Numbered from the stretch's first letter, positions 1 through 6,912 are shown. The stretch is 10,926 bases of DNA from an uncultured Treponema sp. (GCA_905372235.1 CAJPOF010000067.1:1-10926); one strand, 5' to 3'. A program made the numbers and translations. The notes: generated from the letters alone by a model not told the origin.

Positions 1-45
1 GCGGAACGCCGCTTGGAAGATGCGCTTCGCCCAAATAAATTGTAA
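1..45 (+). CDS. Possible 3' end of a truncated plus-strand gene
   Basis: Frame 1 reads AERRLEDALRPNKL followed by TAA at 43-45. The charged, helix-like composition and the use of GAA, CGC, CTT and GAT codons resemble the tails of real proteins in this window. Only 14 residues are visible, so no family can be assigned. A weak A/T-only inverted repeat (46-54 with 66-74) follows the stop and could be part of a poor terminator. The run may equally be chance; the minus strand here has no open frame that reads better. Confidence 0.3.
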   Translation, partial: AERRLEDALRPNKL

Positions 46-100
46 AATAAAAATCAGTCGCCACAATTTTTATTGGGAGCAAAAACTGCGGCTAACAGGC

Positions 101-130
101 AAAAAAAGCCGGAAACTTTCATCTCCGGCT
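101..130 (-). terminator. Rho-independent terminator of the tRNA-Val transcript
   Basis: On the minus strand a 7-bp stem, AGCCGGA (from 124-130) with TCCGGCT (from 107-113), encloses a 10-nt loop and runs straight into seven T residues (101-107 on the plus strand read as A). It starts 5 nt after the tRNA 3' end, so it fits as the terminator of a single-gene tRNA transcript. Confidence 0.75.
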
Positions 131-134
131 TCGA

Positions 135-206
135 TATGCGATATTGGGATTGAACCAATGACATCTACCGTGTGAAGGTAGCGCTCTACCACTGAGCTAA
201 TCGCAC
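135..206 (-). tRNA. tRNA-Val (anticodon CAC)
   Basis: The minus strand folds into a complete 72-nt cloverleaf. The acceptor stem GTGCGAT pairs with ATCGCAT, with one G-T pair at its end. T8-A9 are followed by the D arm GCTC-AGTGGTA-GAGC. The anticodon arm is CTACC-TTCACAC-GGTAG, giving anticodon CAC, which reads the valine codon GUG. A 5-nt variable loop precedes the T arm ATTGG-TTCAATC-CCAAT, and the discriminator base is A. The 3' CCA is not encoded (the next bases are TCG), so it must be added by tRNA nucleotidyltransferase. It has its own promoter 11 nt upstream and a terminator just downstream, so it appears to be a monocistronic tRNA gene. Confidence 0.93.
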
Positions 207-216
207 GTATGGTGCT

Positions 217-244
217 ACTATAGCATTTTGCATGCGTTAAGCAA
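217..244 (-). promoter_or_regulatory. Sigma-70-type promoter of tRNA-Val
   Basis: Reading leftward, a weak -35 TTGCTT (239-244) is separated by 16 nt from a good -10 TATAGT (217-222, five of six consensus bases). The -10 lies 10 nt before the tRNA 5' end at 206, so transcription would start only a few nucleotides upstream of the mature end, as is usual for tRNA genes. Confidence 0.5.
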
Positions 245-315
245 AGAACTTTTAGATAAAAACTTAATGTTCAAAACGTTTTCGGATTTTATGCGATTTG
301 ATGGAATTTCGAGCC

Positions 316-356
316 GTAAAAAGAGTTGGGGAAAAGGCATAAGCCCTTTCCCCAAC
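316..356 (-). terminator. Terminator hairpin of the SUMF1-domain lipoprotein gene
   Basis: The arms GTTGGGGAAA (325-334) and TTTCCCCAAC (347-356) pair perfectly over 10 bp. Two further G-C pairs form inside after a one-base bulge. On the minus strand the stem is followed by TCTTTTTACGG, a short T run. It lies about 90 nt past the lipoprotein stop and ahead of the tRNA promoter. The rest of the gap at 245-443 shows no open frame or other structure that I can support. Confidence 0.6.
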
Positions 357-443
357 AATAAGTAATGCTTTCGCAAAACTTAAACGCTTTTTGCCATTTT
401 GAAAAACTTAGATGCTCAACTAGTAGGCAAAAAGCATATTTTT

Positions 444-2285
444 CTATTCAGTTGTGCGGACCGTGCGGAAGCCCAAGATGAAACTTGGCGTATCAGGTGC
501 GTGCCTGTCTCTGCTTGACACGGCGCAATCGTACGAACGACTCTTCCAGCTGCCTCCGCGGTCAACTCGAAACGACGCACTTTTTGAATAACCGAGCGGA
601 TTTTCCACAAAATTGTTGTCGCCGGTGTACTTATTGTCGTCAACCGTGATTTTTTTATATCCTTCCCGATCAAAGCACCATTCCCACACATTTCCGGTCA
701 TGTCAAAAAGCCCCAACGCATTCGCCGCCTTTAATCCGACTTCATGCGTTTTTCCAAAAGAATTTGACTCGTACCAACCATAATTATCAAGGGGCTGGTC
801 GTGAGGCGTTTTCGCAAAACCTGAAGGAACATTTTCAGTATCCACGCCGGAATAAGCGTATTTCCAGCATTCCTCATTAGGGTCTCCGCCGCGAGCCGCA
901 TACTCCCATTCGGTTTCTGTCGGAAGTCTGTAGCCGAATTTCGTCCATTTTCTATTTTCTGCATCGTAGGCAGGATATACGTCCTTTTTTGCCGCCGCGT
1001 CGGATTTTGTATATGGATTTGAAAGGGCATCGTCGCTGTAGTACACGCAATCGTTTTCGCTCATCGTTTTCTTTGTAAGTTCGTTGCAGAACGCCACCGC
1101 ATAGAACCAAGTAACTCTTTCCACCGGACGCATTGCCTGCTCTTCGCCGTCCGTTGCACCAGTAAGAAAATGACTTGGATTATTTTCCATAATCGAATTG
1201 TAAAGTTGTTGCGTTACCTCGTATTTTGACATCACAAACGGACTAAGTTTTATCCTGCGTTCTTTTAGAAAACCGCCTTTCAAATCCGGCTCGCCATCGA
1301 GCGACAAGTAGCCGCTCCAACTGGAATCATCACGCATTGTAACCGTGCCGACCGTTCCAGTAGGAATGACAACAACTTCTCCCGTCTTTTTTATGTCAGT
1401 TCCGCCAATCGACAAATTTCCGTCGGAGTTCATCCAAGCCTCACTCACATCTTTTCCCTGCGCTTGACCTTTCGTGGCAGTTCCTACAAGTCCGCCGTTT
1501 GAAAGCGTCCATTTTGCGTAAAGGGTAACTGTTCCCTCCGCATTTCCGATAAAATTATCCACGGTTGCGCCATCGGAATAGGATGTGCCGCTTCCGTCAG
1601 CATTTGTGTTCCAGCCTTTGTAAAGATATTCGTCTCTAGAAAAACCGTTGCTTTTCAATTTTTGCGGAATGCCGTAAACGAAAGTCTGGTTTTCCATCGT
1701 GCCGTCGCCACCGTTCGAATCAAAACGCACTGTCACAACTTTTCTGTCGTAGAAGATTTTTACCACAGTCGAGCCGTCTGCGTTTATCGTCATCTGCTCG
1801 AAAGGTTTTGCTTCAAAACCTTCAAAATCCTTTTTTACGGCTTCCGTAGTTCCGAAAGCAACGCCGTTTTTTTCATCGGAAGAAGAAGCGTCCAACGTGT
1901 ATTCAGCGTCAGAAGCGTTCTGCTTGTAATGCTCGACTTTATAGAAGATTCCCTCTTTCGGCTTGAACATCACCGATACGTCAGTTTCCTTGGTAACCTT
2001 GAGGCTCGCCTTGTTCTCGTCAAGCAAATCCTGAACCATTCCCGAAGCCCATTCGGTTTTGTAGCCTTCGCTCGGAGTAGCCGAAAACACAAGGATTTTT
2101 CCATTTTCCACAGAGCCGCCGCTTTCAAAATCATTTCCGTCAAGCGTAACTCCGACGCTTCCGTTTCCGACCACCGTATATGTCGCCGTAAAACTTTGAA
2201 CGTCACTTTTTACATTAAACTTGCATGAGGCGAACAAAAACAAAATCGCCGAGACACTTGAGAGCGTCAAAAAAATCTTTTTCAT
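444..2285 (-). CDS. Lipoprotein with InlB-type repeat and SUMF1/FGE-like C-terminal domain
   Basis: This encodes a 613-residue predicted surface or periplasmic lipoprotein. The signal peptide MKKIFLTLSSVSAILFLFASC ends in a lipobox with Cys21 as the lipidated residue. Residues 30-110 look like a beta-rich repeat domain. Residues 114-180 begin with a YKVEHY motif of the kind found beside InlB/MucBP repeats. Residues 184-261 form one InlB B-repeat (Listeria-Bacteroides repeat), from VTVRFDSNGG to TLYAKW. Residues about 303-613 are a formylglycine-generating-enzyme/SUMF1 fold: EVTQQLY, RPVERVTW, RLPTETEWEYAARGG (453-467), GNVWEWC (531-537), RGGSW (576-580) and the terminal GFR (605-607). The catalytic Cys pair of true FGE is not present after RGGSW; only Cys586 is nearby, in the place of the non-catalytic Cys of many relatives. 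Sulfatase activation is therefore unlikely, and a binding or structural role is an inference. Translation starts at an ATG with AGGAG (2291-2295) 5 nt upstream. It stands alone between a terminator and a divergent region. Confidence 0.85.
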   Translation of the reverse strand: MKKIFLTLSSVSAILFLFASCKFNVKSDVQSFTATYTVVGNGSVGVTLDGNDFESGGSVENGKILVFSATPSEGYKTEWASGMVQDLLDENKASLKVTKETDVSVMFKPKEGIFYKVEHYKQNASDAEYTLDASSSDEKNGVAFGTTEAVKKDFEGFEAKPFEQMTINADGSTVVKIFYDRKVVTVRFDSNGGDGTMENQTFVYGIPQKLKSNGFSRDEYLYKGWNTNADGSGTSYSDGATVDNFIGNAEGTVTLYAKWTLSNGGLVGTATKGQAQGKDVSEAWMNSDGNLSIGGTDIKKTGEVVVIPTGTVGTVTMRDDSSWSGYLSLDGEPDLKGGFLKERRIKLSPFVMSKYEVTQQLYNSIMENNPSHFLTGATDGEEQAMRPVERVTWFYAVAFCNELTKKTMSENDCVYYSDDALSNPYTKSDAAAKKDVYPAYDAENRKWTKFGYRLPTETEWEYAARGGDPNEECWKYAYSGVDTENVPSGFAKTPHDQPLDNYGWYESNSFGKTHEVGLKAANALGLFDMTGNVWEWCFDREGYKKITVDDNKYTGDNNFVENPLGYSKSASFRVDRGGSWKSRSYDCAVSSRDRHAPDTPSFILGFRTVRTTE

Positions 2286-2470
2286 CGATTCTCCTAAAAT
2301 CTTCCCTTCAGATTCATAAAAGACCGCTTTTCAATCGGCACTAAAAAGAAAAAGCGTCCGTCTTCAAAATGCCTGTAAAAAAGTGACAACAACTCTCCGC
2401 CACATAGTTTGCATATAGTTCGGATTTCACAGTCCGACCGTATTTTTCAGGCACACCTAAAACCGCACGC

Positions 2471-2499
2471 AACATAACACAATTTTATTTCTTAGACAA
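2471..2499 (-). promoter_or_regulatory. Candidate promoter of the lipoprotein gene
   Basis: Reading leftward, TTGTCT (2494-2499) and TATGTT (2471-2476) are separated by exactly 17 nt. Each matches four of six consensus bases. It would give a leader of about 180 nt. This is the best-spaced pair that I found for this gene, but it is only moderate, and a promoter closer to the start cannot be excluded. Confidence 0.3.
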
Positions 2500-2564
2500 T
2501 AGTTTTTGAAAATTTTATGAAAACTCTTTTCCGGCGTAAAAATTAAATTTTGCGGAGAATTCAA

Positions 2565-2582
2565 AAAAATCGGCAGATTTTT
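2565..2582. repeat. AT-rich hairpin, terminator-like
   Basis: AAAAATC (2565-2571) and GATTTTT (2576-2582) form a perfect 7-bp stem around a GGCA loop. Its arms match the A/T ends of the intrinsic terminators elsewhere in the window. The stem has only one G-C pair and no gene runs into it from either side, so a terminator role is doubtful. Confidence 0.35.
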
Positions 2583-2624
2583 ATAATATTTCAATAATCT
2601 GAAACTTGTTTTTCAATCCTGTGT

Positions 2625-2670
2625 GATTTCGGCAAAATGCAATTCTTCTATAAATCGGTGAACCGAAATC
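2625..2670. repeat. Inverted repeat GATTTCGG / CCGAAATC upstream of fusA
   Basis: The arms GATTTCGG (2625-2632) and CCGAAATC (2663-2670) are perfectly complementary over 8 bp across a 30-nt spacer. The spacer end TCGG (2655-2658) can instead pair with CCGA (2663-2666) around a TGAA tetraloop, so the two folds exclude each other. The element lies about 75 bp upstream of the fusA -35, so it would act as a DNA site unless another promoter lies further upstream. Confidence 0.4.
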
Positions 2671-2742
2671 GGCAAAGATTTTCTTTTTTCTTGTTGAATA
2701 AAAGCAAAGCAAATATTGATTTTAGCGCGTTTTTACGGGCTG

Positions 2743-2771
2743 TTGATACGCATTCCCATTTTCATTATATT
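2743..2771 (+). promoter_or_regulatory. Strong sigma-70-type promoter of fusA
   Basis: The -35 TTGATA (2743-2748, five of six) and the -10 TATATT (2766-2771, five of six) are separated by the ideal 17 nt. Initiation near 2778 gives a leader of about 36 nt. The fusA Shine-Dalgarno AAGAGGT (2801-2807) is 6 nt before the ATG. This is the closest match to consensus in the window, as expected for an abundant translation factor. Confidence 0.8.
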
Positions 2772-2813
2772 ATTGGAACTAAAATCGAAATTAATTTTTA
2801 AAGAGGTAACAAT

Positions 2814-4904
2814 ATGGCTTTTGATATTTCAAAGATGAGAAATATCGGTATCAGTGCCCACATTGACTCAGGAAAAACAACAACTTCTGAACGAATTCTG
2901 TTCTATTGTAACAAGATTCATGCGATTCACGAAGTTCGCGGAAAAGATGGTGTCGGTGCTGTTATGGACAACATGGAATTGGAACGCGAGCGCGGAATCA
3001 CAATCCAGTCAGCAGCAACACAGGTTCAGTGGAAAGATTACACCATAAACCTTATCGACACTCCGGGCCACGTAGACTTCACGGTAGAAGTAGAACGCTC
3101 TCTTAGAGTTTTGGACGGTGCGATAATGATTCTTTGCGCCGTCGCCGGAGTTCAGTCCCAGTCAATCACTGTAGACCGCCAGTTGAAACGCTATCACGTG
3201 CCTCGAATTGCATTTGTGAATAAATGTGACCGACAAGGAGCAAATCCTATCCGTGTGTGCGGACAGCTTAGGGATAAATTGGGTCTCAACGCCCACATGA
3301 TGGAACTTCCTATCGGTCTTGAGGAAAAACTTGAAGGAGTCGTGGATTTGGTTGCCATGAAGGCAATTTATTTTGACGGCGCAAACGGCGAAAATATCCG
3401 TATCGCAGAAATTCCTTCTCACCTTGTGGAAGACGCAAAAAGGTATCGCCAGGAAATGGTCGAGGAAGCCTGCAACTTTGACGACGACCTTATGGAAAAA
3501 GTCCTTGAAGGACAGGAACCTGACGAAGCTCAGCTTATCGAAGCAATCCGAAAGGGAACAATTTCAGAGCAGTTTGTAGGTGTTTTCTTGGGTTCCGCCC
3601 ACGTGAACAAGGGAATCCAGCCTTTGCTCGATGCGGTTACCCGCTATCTTCCGGCTCCTAATGAAGTAAAGAATGTCGCCCTCGATTTGGATAACAACGA
3701 AGCGGAAGTTCCGCTTGAATCCGTGGACAACAAGCCTTGCGTGGCATTGGCGTTCAAACTTGACGACGGACAGTACGGTCAGTTGACATACACCCGCGTA
3801 TATCAGGGAAAAATCAAAAAAGGCGAGGAACTGTACAACACCCGCAACAAGAAAAAATTCAAGGTCGGACGCCTTGTACGAATGAATTCTGCCCAGATGG
3901 AAGACATCAACGAAGGTTGCGCAGGCGACATCGTTGCCCTCTTCGGCGTGGACTGCGCTTCCGGCGACACGTTCACAGGTGGCGGAGTAAATCTTTCCAT
4001 GGCATCAATGTTTGTTCCTGAGCCGGTAATCTCACTTTCGATAACGCCAAAGGACAAGCAGGCTTCTATGCAGCTTTCAAAGGCTTTGAACAGGTTCACC
4101 AAGGAAGACCCTACGTTCCAAACATACACCGACCCCGAATCCAATGAAACAATCATCAAGGGAATGGGCGAACTTCATCTTGCAGTCTATGTAGAACGAA
4201 TGAAGCGAGAATACAACTGCGAGGTAACCACAGGCGCTCCTCAGGTAGCATACAGGGAATCTATAACCGCCCGCGGAGACTTTAACTATACCCACAAAAA
4301 GCAGACCGGTGGTTCAGGTCAGTACGGTAGAGTTGCAGGATTCATGGAGCCTGATTCGGAAAAGGACTACGAGTTTGTTGACTCAATAAAAGGCGGCGCA
4401 ATTCCTAACGAGTTCATTCCGTCATGCGACAAGGGATTCCAGAAGGCTGTCAAGGAAGGTTCTCTTATCGGAGCTCCTATCGTGGGCGTAAAAATCACGA
4501 TAAACGATGGTCAGTATCACCCTGTGGACTCAAACGACAACGCATTCCAGACCGCTGCTATCGGAGCGTTCCGGGAGGGATATTCAAAAGCGAAGCCTGT
4601 AATTCTTGAGCCTATAATGAAAGTTCAGATTGCGGCTCCTAACGAATTCCAGGGAAACGTTTTCGGTCTCATAAACCAAAGACGAGGAATTATCGGCGAG
4701 ACCACGGACGAGAACAACACATCCGTAGTGAATGCGGAAGTTCCGCTTTCAGAAATGTTCGGTTTTTCTACCATTCTCCGTTCCTCAACCCAGGGAAAGG
4801 GAGAATTCACCATGGAATTCCTGAAATACGGAAAAGTTCCTAACGCCGTTGCCGACGAACTGATAAAGAAACATCAGGAAGAAAAGGCAAAGGGAAACAA
4901 ATAA
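2814..4904 (+). CDS. fusA: Elongation factor G, spirochaete/mitochondrial EF-G1 type
   Basis: This 696-residue cytoplasmic translational GTPase drives tRNA-mRNA translocation on the ribosome. The G domain is complete: P-loop AHIDSGKT (15-22), switch motif RGITI (60-64), DTPGH (82-86) and NKCD (136-139), where NKMD is more usual. Domain II carries GQLTYTRVYQG, domain IV starts at GGSGQYGRV, and the decoding-centre loop GQYHPVDSND contains His569, equivalent to the essential domain IV tip histidine. Length is normal for EF-G. The stretch RGKDGVGAVMDNMELERERG and the segment GDIVALFGVDCASGDTFT are, from memory, much closer to human mitochondrial EF-G1 than to E. coli FusA. This fits the spdEFG1 subfamily described for spirochaetes, planctomycetes and deltaproteobacteria; treponemes often carry a second EF-G paralogue. 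It is not in the usual str operon with rpsL, rpsG and tuf: it has its own promoter and a P-loop gene downstream. Confidence 0.95.
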   Translation: MAFDISKMRNIGISAHIDSGKTTTSERILFYCNKIHAIHEVRGKDGVGAVMDNMELERERGITIQSAATQVQWKDYTINLIDTPGHVDFTVEVERSLRVLDGAIMILCAVAGVQSQSITVDRQLKRYHVPRIAFVNKCDRQGANPIRVCGQLRDKLGLNAHMMELPIGLEEKLEGVVDLVAMKAIYFDGANGENIRIAEIPSHLVEDAKRYRQEMVEEACNFDDDLMEKVLEGQEPDEAQLIEAIRKGTISEQFVGVFLGSAHVNKGIQPLLDAVTRYLPAPNEVKNVALDLDNNEAEVPLESVDNKPCVALAFKLDDGQYGQLTYTRVYQGKIKKGEELYNTRNKKKFKVGRLVRMNSAQMEDINEGCAGDIVALFGVDCASGDTFTGGGVNLSMASMFVPEPVISLSITPKDKQASMQLSKALNRFTKEDPTFQTYTDPESNETIIKGMGELHLAVYVERMKREYNCEVTTGAPQVAYRESITARGDFNYTHKKQTGGSGQYGRVAGFMEPDSEKDYEFVDSIKGGAIPNEFIPSCDKGFQKAVKEGSLIGAPIVGVKITINDGQYHPVDSNDNAFQTAAIGAFREGYSKAKPVILEPIMKVQIAAPNEFQGNVFGLINQRRGIIGETTDENNTSVVNAEVPLSEMFGFSTILRSSTQGKGEFTMEFLKYGKVPNAVADELIKKHQEEKAKGNK

Positions 4905-4936
4905 CGGAAAGCCGTTCATTCAGGAGGATTTTATTT

Positions 4937-5614
4937 ATGGTAAAACAGGATCTTATAAATCATAGCCCGGTCAGGTTGTTCGAAAAAATTTCCGACGGCG
5001 GTCTAAAATCAGGTCAGATGGGACTTATAACGGCAAAAAAAGGATTGGGAAAAACATCCGTACTTGTTCAGTTCGGTCTGGATGCCCTTATCCAGGACAA
5101 GCCGCTCGTCCACGTGTCGTTTGACCAGCATTCGTCAAACGTAATCACATGGTATGAGAACGTGCTTTCGGAAATCGGCAAGAAAAAGAATTTCGGCGAT
5201 ACGACGGAATTGAACGAATCGATTGTCAGCAACAGAATCATACTGAACTTCAATCAGGAAAATTTCACGCTGCCAAAGGTTGTGCGAACAATAAAGGCTC
5301 TAAAAGAAGGCGGAACGAACATCTCTGCCATAGTCGTAGACGGTGCTGATTTTTCAAAAATCTCAAAAGAGGATATTGCATCGGTCGCAGACTATGTAAA
5401 ATCCGAGAAAATCGTAGCTTGGTTCAGCGATACAAACGAGGCCGCAAAACTTTCCGAAACAGTAAGCAAGGATTTTCTTCCGTATTTTTCTACGGTCGGG
5501 CATCTTGCCTCAAACGGAAACAGCGTGGAACTCACCGTGCTGAAATCCGATGACAAGGAAATCGAACCGGTAAGCCTAAAGATTGACTCAAAAACGATGC
5601 TGATGTCAAAATAG
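4937..5614 (+). CDS. Small RecA/DnaB/KaiC-like P-loop ATPase, function unknown
   Basis: This is a 225-residue soluble protein that I cannot assign to a named gene. The N-terminal part GGLKSGQMGLITAKKGLGKT (21-40) is typical of the RecA/DnaB/RadA core: a GGL-x-x-G lead-in, a beta strand, then Walker A with Lys39 and Thr40. The first Walker glycine is Ala33. The strand PLVHVSFDQ (56-64) matches the next core strand. Walker B is SAIVVDGAD (130-138), with Asp135 as the likely magnesium ligand. There is no helicase, zinc-finger or protease domain, so this is a bare core. No membrane or signal segment is present. A strong Shine-Dalgarno AGGAGG (4922-4927) lies 9 nt before the ATG. It starts 32 nt after fusA with no terminator between, so both are probably on one mRNA. 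A role in translation or in an unrelated nucleotide-dependent process is open. Confidence 0.75.
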   Translation: MVKQDLINHSPVRLFEKISDGGLKSGQMGLITAKKGLGKTSVLVQFGLDALIQDKPLVHVSFDQHSSNVITWYENVLSEIGKKKNFGDTTELNESIVSNRIILNFNQENFTLPKVVRTIKALKEGGTNISAIVVDGADFSKISKEDIASVADYVKSEKIVAWFSDTNEAAKLSETVSKDFLPYFSTVGHLASNGNSVELTVLKSDDKEIEPVSLKIDSKTMLMSK

Positions 5615-5633
5615 ACTTATAGGTCTGAAAAGC

Positions 5634-5669
5634 AAAAATCCGCTCGATGATTTTCGGGCGGATTTTTTT
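5634..5669. terminator. Bidirectional terminator between convergent transcripts
   Basis: AAAAATCCGC (5634-5643) and GCGGATTTTT (5658-5667) form a perfect 10-bp stem with a 14-nt loop. On the plus strand it is followed by further T residues, ending the fusA-ATPase transcript 20 nt after the stop. On the minus strand the mirror T run (GATTTTTGCTTTT) could also stop transcripts arriving from the membrane-protein gene. Confidence 0.85.
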
Positions 5670-5709
5670 ATGCACGAAAAACCGGACAATTCCATCCGTT
5701 TCGTGATAG

Positions 5710-5736
5710 CCGTTTTTTATGCAACGGATTTTTTTT
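5710..5736 (+). terminator. Second, back-up terminator
   Basis: CCGTT (5710-5714) pairs with AACGG (5723-5727), followed by A and eight T residues (5728-5736). An upstream ATCCGTT (5694-5700) can pair with AACGGAT (5723-5729) as an alternative. It is weaker than the preceding terminator and probably catches read-through from the fusA operon. Confidence 0.5.
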
Positions 5737-5765
5737 GCAATTCTTAAACCGATAATCGAGTTCCG

Positions 5766-6767
5766 CTACTCCTTCCACTTCTCGTCTTCTTCTTCGAGTT
5801 TCGGACGCTTTACGTCCTTTGCACCCTGCTCCTCAAGTTCCTTCCACGGCATAAAAAATCCCTTCAGCGTCCTTGTTCCTGTTGCCGCAATGTCGTCTTC
5901 CAGTATTTCGCCCCAAGGAATTCTTCTTCGTTTGCGGCTGTTTTTAGGTTCGTTTTCTTTATCGAGTTCCGCAAGATAGTCGTATTTTTTCAAAAGAAGA
6001 TACATTGCGTTTTCCCTGGAAAGTCCGATTCCGGCAAGTCCGGGGGCAAGACCAAGAAGAATGACCGACACAAAAAGCAGAAAAATATTGTACAGACCAA
6101 TCACAAAACTTTTTCCGAAATTATCGAACAGAATCACAAAACATTTTTTCATGCTTTTTCCAAAGCGGTCATGCAGAAGCGAACGCAAAGCAGGATACCA
6201 AAAAAGTCCCATATAAATCGAAGCGGAAATCCACAAAAACATGAATCCGGCAAGAAGTCCCGCAAAGGAATCCTGCTCGCCGGTTTTTAGTTTTACCGAA
6301 GAATTGTCTTCGCCTGCAATTTCGCTTTCCATTCTGCCTTCCGCCTCAATCGTGCTTTTCTGCAAAGAAACACGGGAATTGAACTGCGGCTTTAAATAAT
6401 AAATTGCGCCGACAATAGTAATTATCGTAACAACGTAGAGAACAAGACCGTATTTTATGCCGTCCGTTACGCAGCCTTTTATTGCCTTAAAAAAATCTCT
6501 GAGTTCGAGGACGCCGTAATCCACTATCTCAGCGGCACTTTCCGCCCACGCAAGAGCCATTATGGAAGCGCACAGAATCAGAGCAAGCGCAAAAAATGCC
6601 CAAAGCACAACGCCAAGCACTGCAAGACTTTCAGGAATCTTGGTGACAAAAAAAGCTCCGATTCCAAGAACGACAATCACAGCATCCAAAATCAGGTTTG
6701 GAACAAAGAAAAGCAGGACATTATCCCAACCTTCGTAAAAATTCTTTCTGAAGAAAAATCCAAGCAT
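5766..6767 (-). CDS. Polytopic inner-membrane protein of unknown function
   Basis: This encodes 333 residues with about five hydrophobic segments: 17-41, 46-74, 105-124, 167-191 and about 216-245. An acidic, polar loop (about 125-165) lies between the third and fourth. The C-terminal 75 residues are hydrophilic, with a basic patch SRKRRRIPWGE (277-287) and a Lys/Glu-rich end, probably cytoplasmic. I do not recognise the family; the layout vaguely recalls small DUF-type integral membrane proteins. The frame stays open further upstream, to 6989, but those residues overlap the end of the chemoreceptor gene and look like translated non-coding DNA, so I chose the ATG at 6767. No Shine-Dalgarno precedes it; instead a -10-like TACAAT ends 6 nt before the ATG, suggesting a leaderless mRNA. 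It lies 145 nt after the chemoreceptor and runs into the bidirectional terminator at 5634-5669. Confidence 0.7.
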   Translation of the reverse strand: MLGFFFRKNFYEGWDNVLLFFVPNLILDAVIVVLGIGAFFVTKIPESLAVLGVVLWAFFALALILCASIMALAWAESAAEIVDYGVLELRDFFKAIKGCVTDGIKYGLVLYVVTIITIVGAIYYLKPQFNSRVSLQKSTIEAEGRMESEIAGEDNSSVKLKTGEQDSFAGLLAGFMFLWISASIYMGLFWYPALRSLLHDRFGKSMKKCFVILFDNFGKSFVIGLYNIFLLFVSVILLGLAPGLAGIGLSRENAMYLLLKKYDYLAELDKENEPKNSRKRRRIPWGEILEDDIAATGTRTLKGFFMPWKELEEQGAKDVKRPKLEEEDEKWKE

Positions 6768-6773
6768 GAAAGG

Positions 6774-6802
6774 ATTGTAGCATATAAACAGATGAGTTTT
6801 AA
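6774..6802 (-). promoter_or_regulatory. Candidate promoter giving a leaderless membrane-protein mRNA
   Basis: Reading leftward, TTAAAA (6797-6802, four of six), a 17-nt spacer and TACAAT (6774-6779, five of six) form a reasonable sigma-70 promoter. Six nucleotides, CCTTTC, separate the -10 from the ATG, so the expected +1 is the A of the start codon. This explains why no ribosome binding site is seen. Confidence 0.45.
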
Positions 6803-6882
6803 TAGGGACGATTTGGAGTTTCGAATGAATTGTAAAAATTATGCTTTCATTTTCGAGGGATTTGCCGATGAGAATCGAGTGC

Positions 6883-6906
6883 GAGGCGCAATTTTTTTTG
6901 CACCTC
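6883..6906 (-). terminator. Hairpin at the 3' end of the chemoreceptor gene
   Basis: On the minus strand GAGGTGCAA pairs with TTGCGCCTC over 9 bp, including one G-T pair, around a loop of six A. It begins 6 nt after the TGA stop at 6913. No T run follows the stem (GCACTCG comes next), so it may stabilise or process the mRNA 3' end instead of acting as a classical terminator. Confidence 0.4.
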
Positions 6907-6912
6907 AAAAAA

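Larger units (their letters stand above)
2286..2742. other. AT-rich divergent intergenic region with a recurring TCGGCA motif
   Basis: No convincing gene lies between the divergent lipoprotein gene and fusA. The hexamer TCGGCA occurs four times on the plus strand (2335-2340, 2570-2575, 2629-2634 and 2669-2674), three times within ATCGGCA. The second copy sits in a small hairpin and the last two flank another inverted repeat. The region contains the candidate lipoprotein promoter and ends at the fusA promoter. Whether the motif is an operator is unknown. Confidence 0.5.

Noticed and set aside
1662..2228. A 188-codon plus-strand open frame opposite the lipoprotein gene.
   Set aside because: It is antisense to a well-supported coding region, has no ribosome binding site, and shows no recognisable domain.
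2637..2801. A 54-codon plus-strand frame from ATG 2637 to TAA 2799-2801, ending 12 nt before fusA.
   Set aside because: It has no Shine-Dalgarno, runs through the strong fusA promoter and into its ribosome binding site, and its composition looks like translated AT-rich DNA. A leader-peptide role is therefore unlikely.
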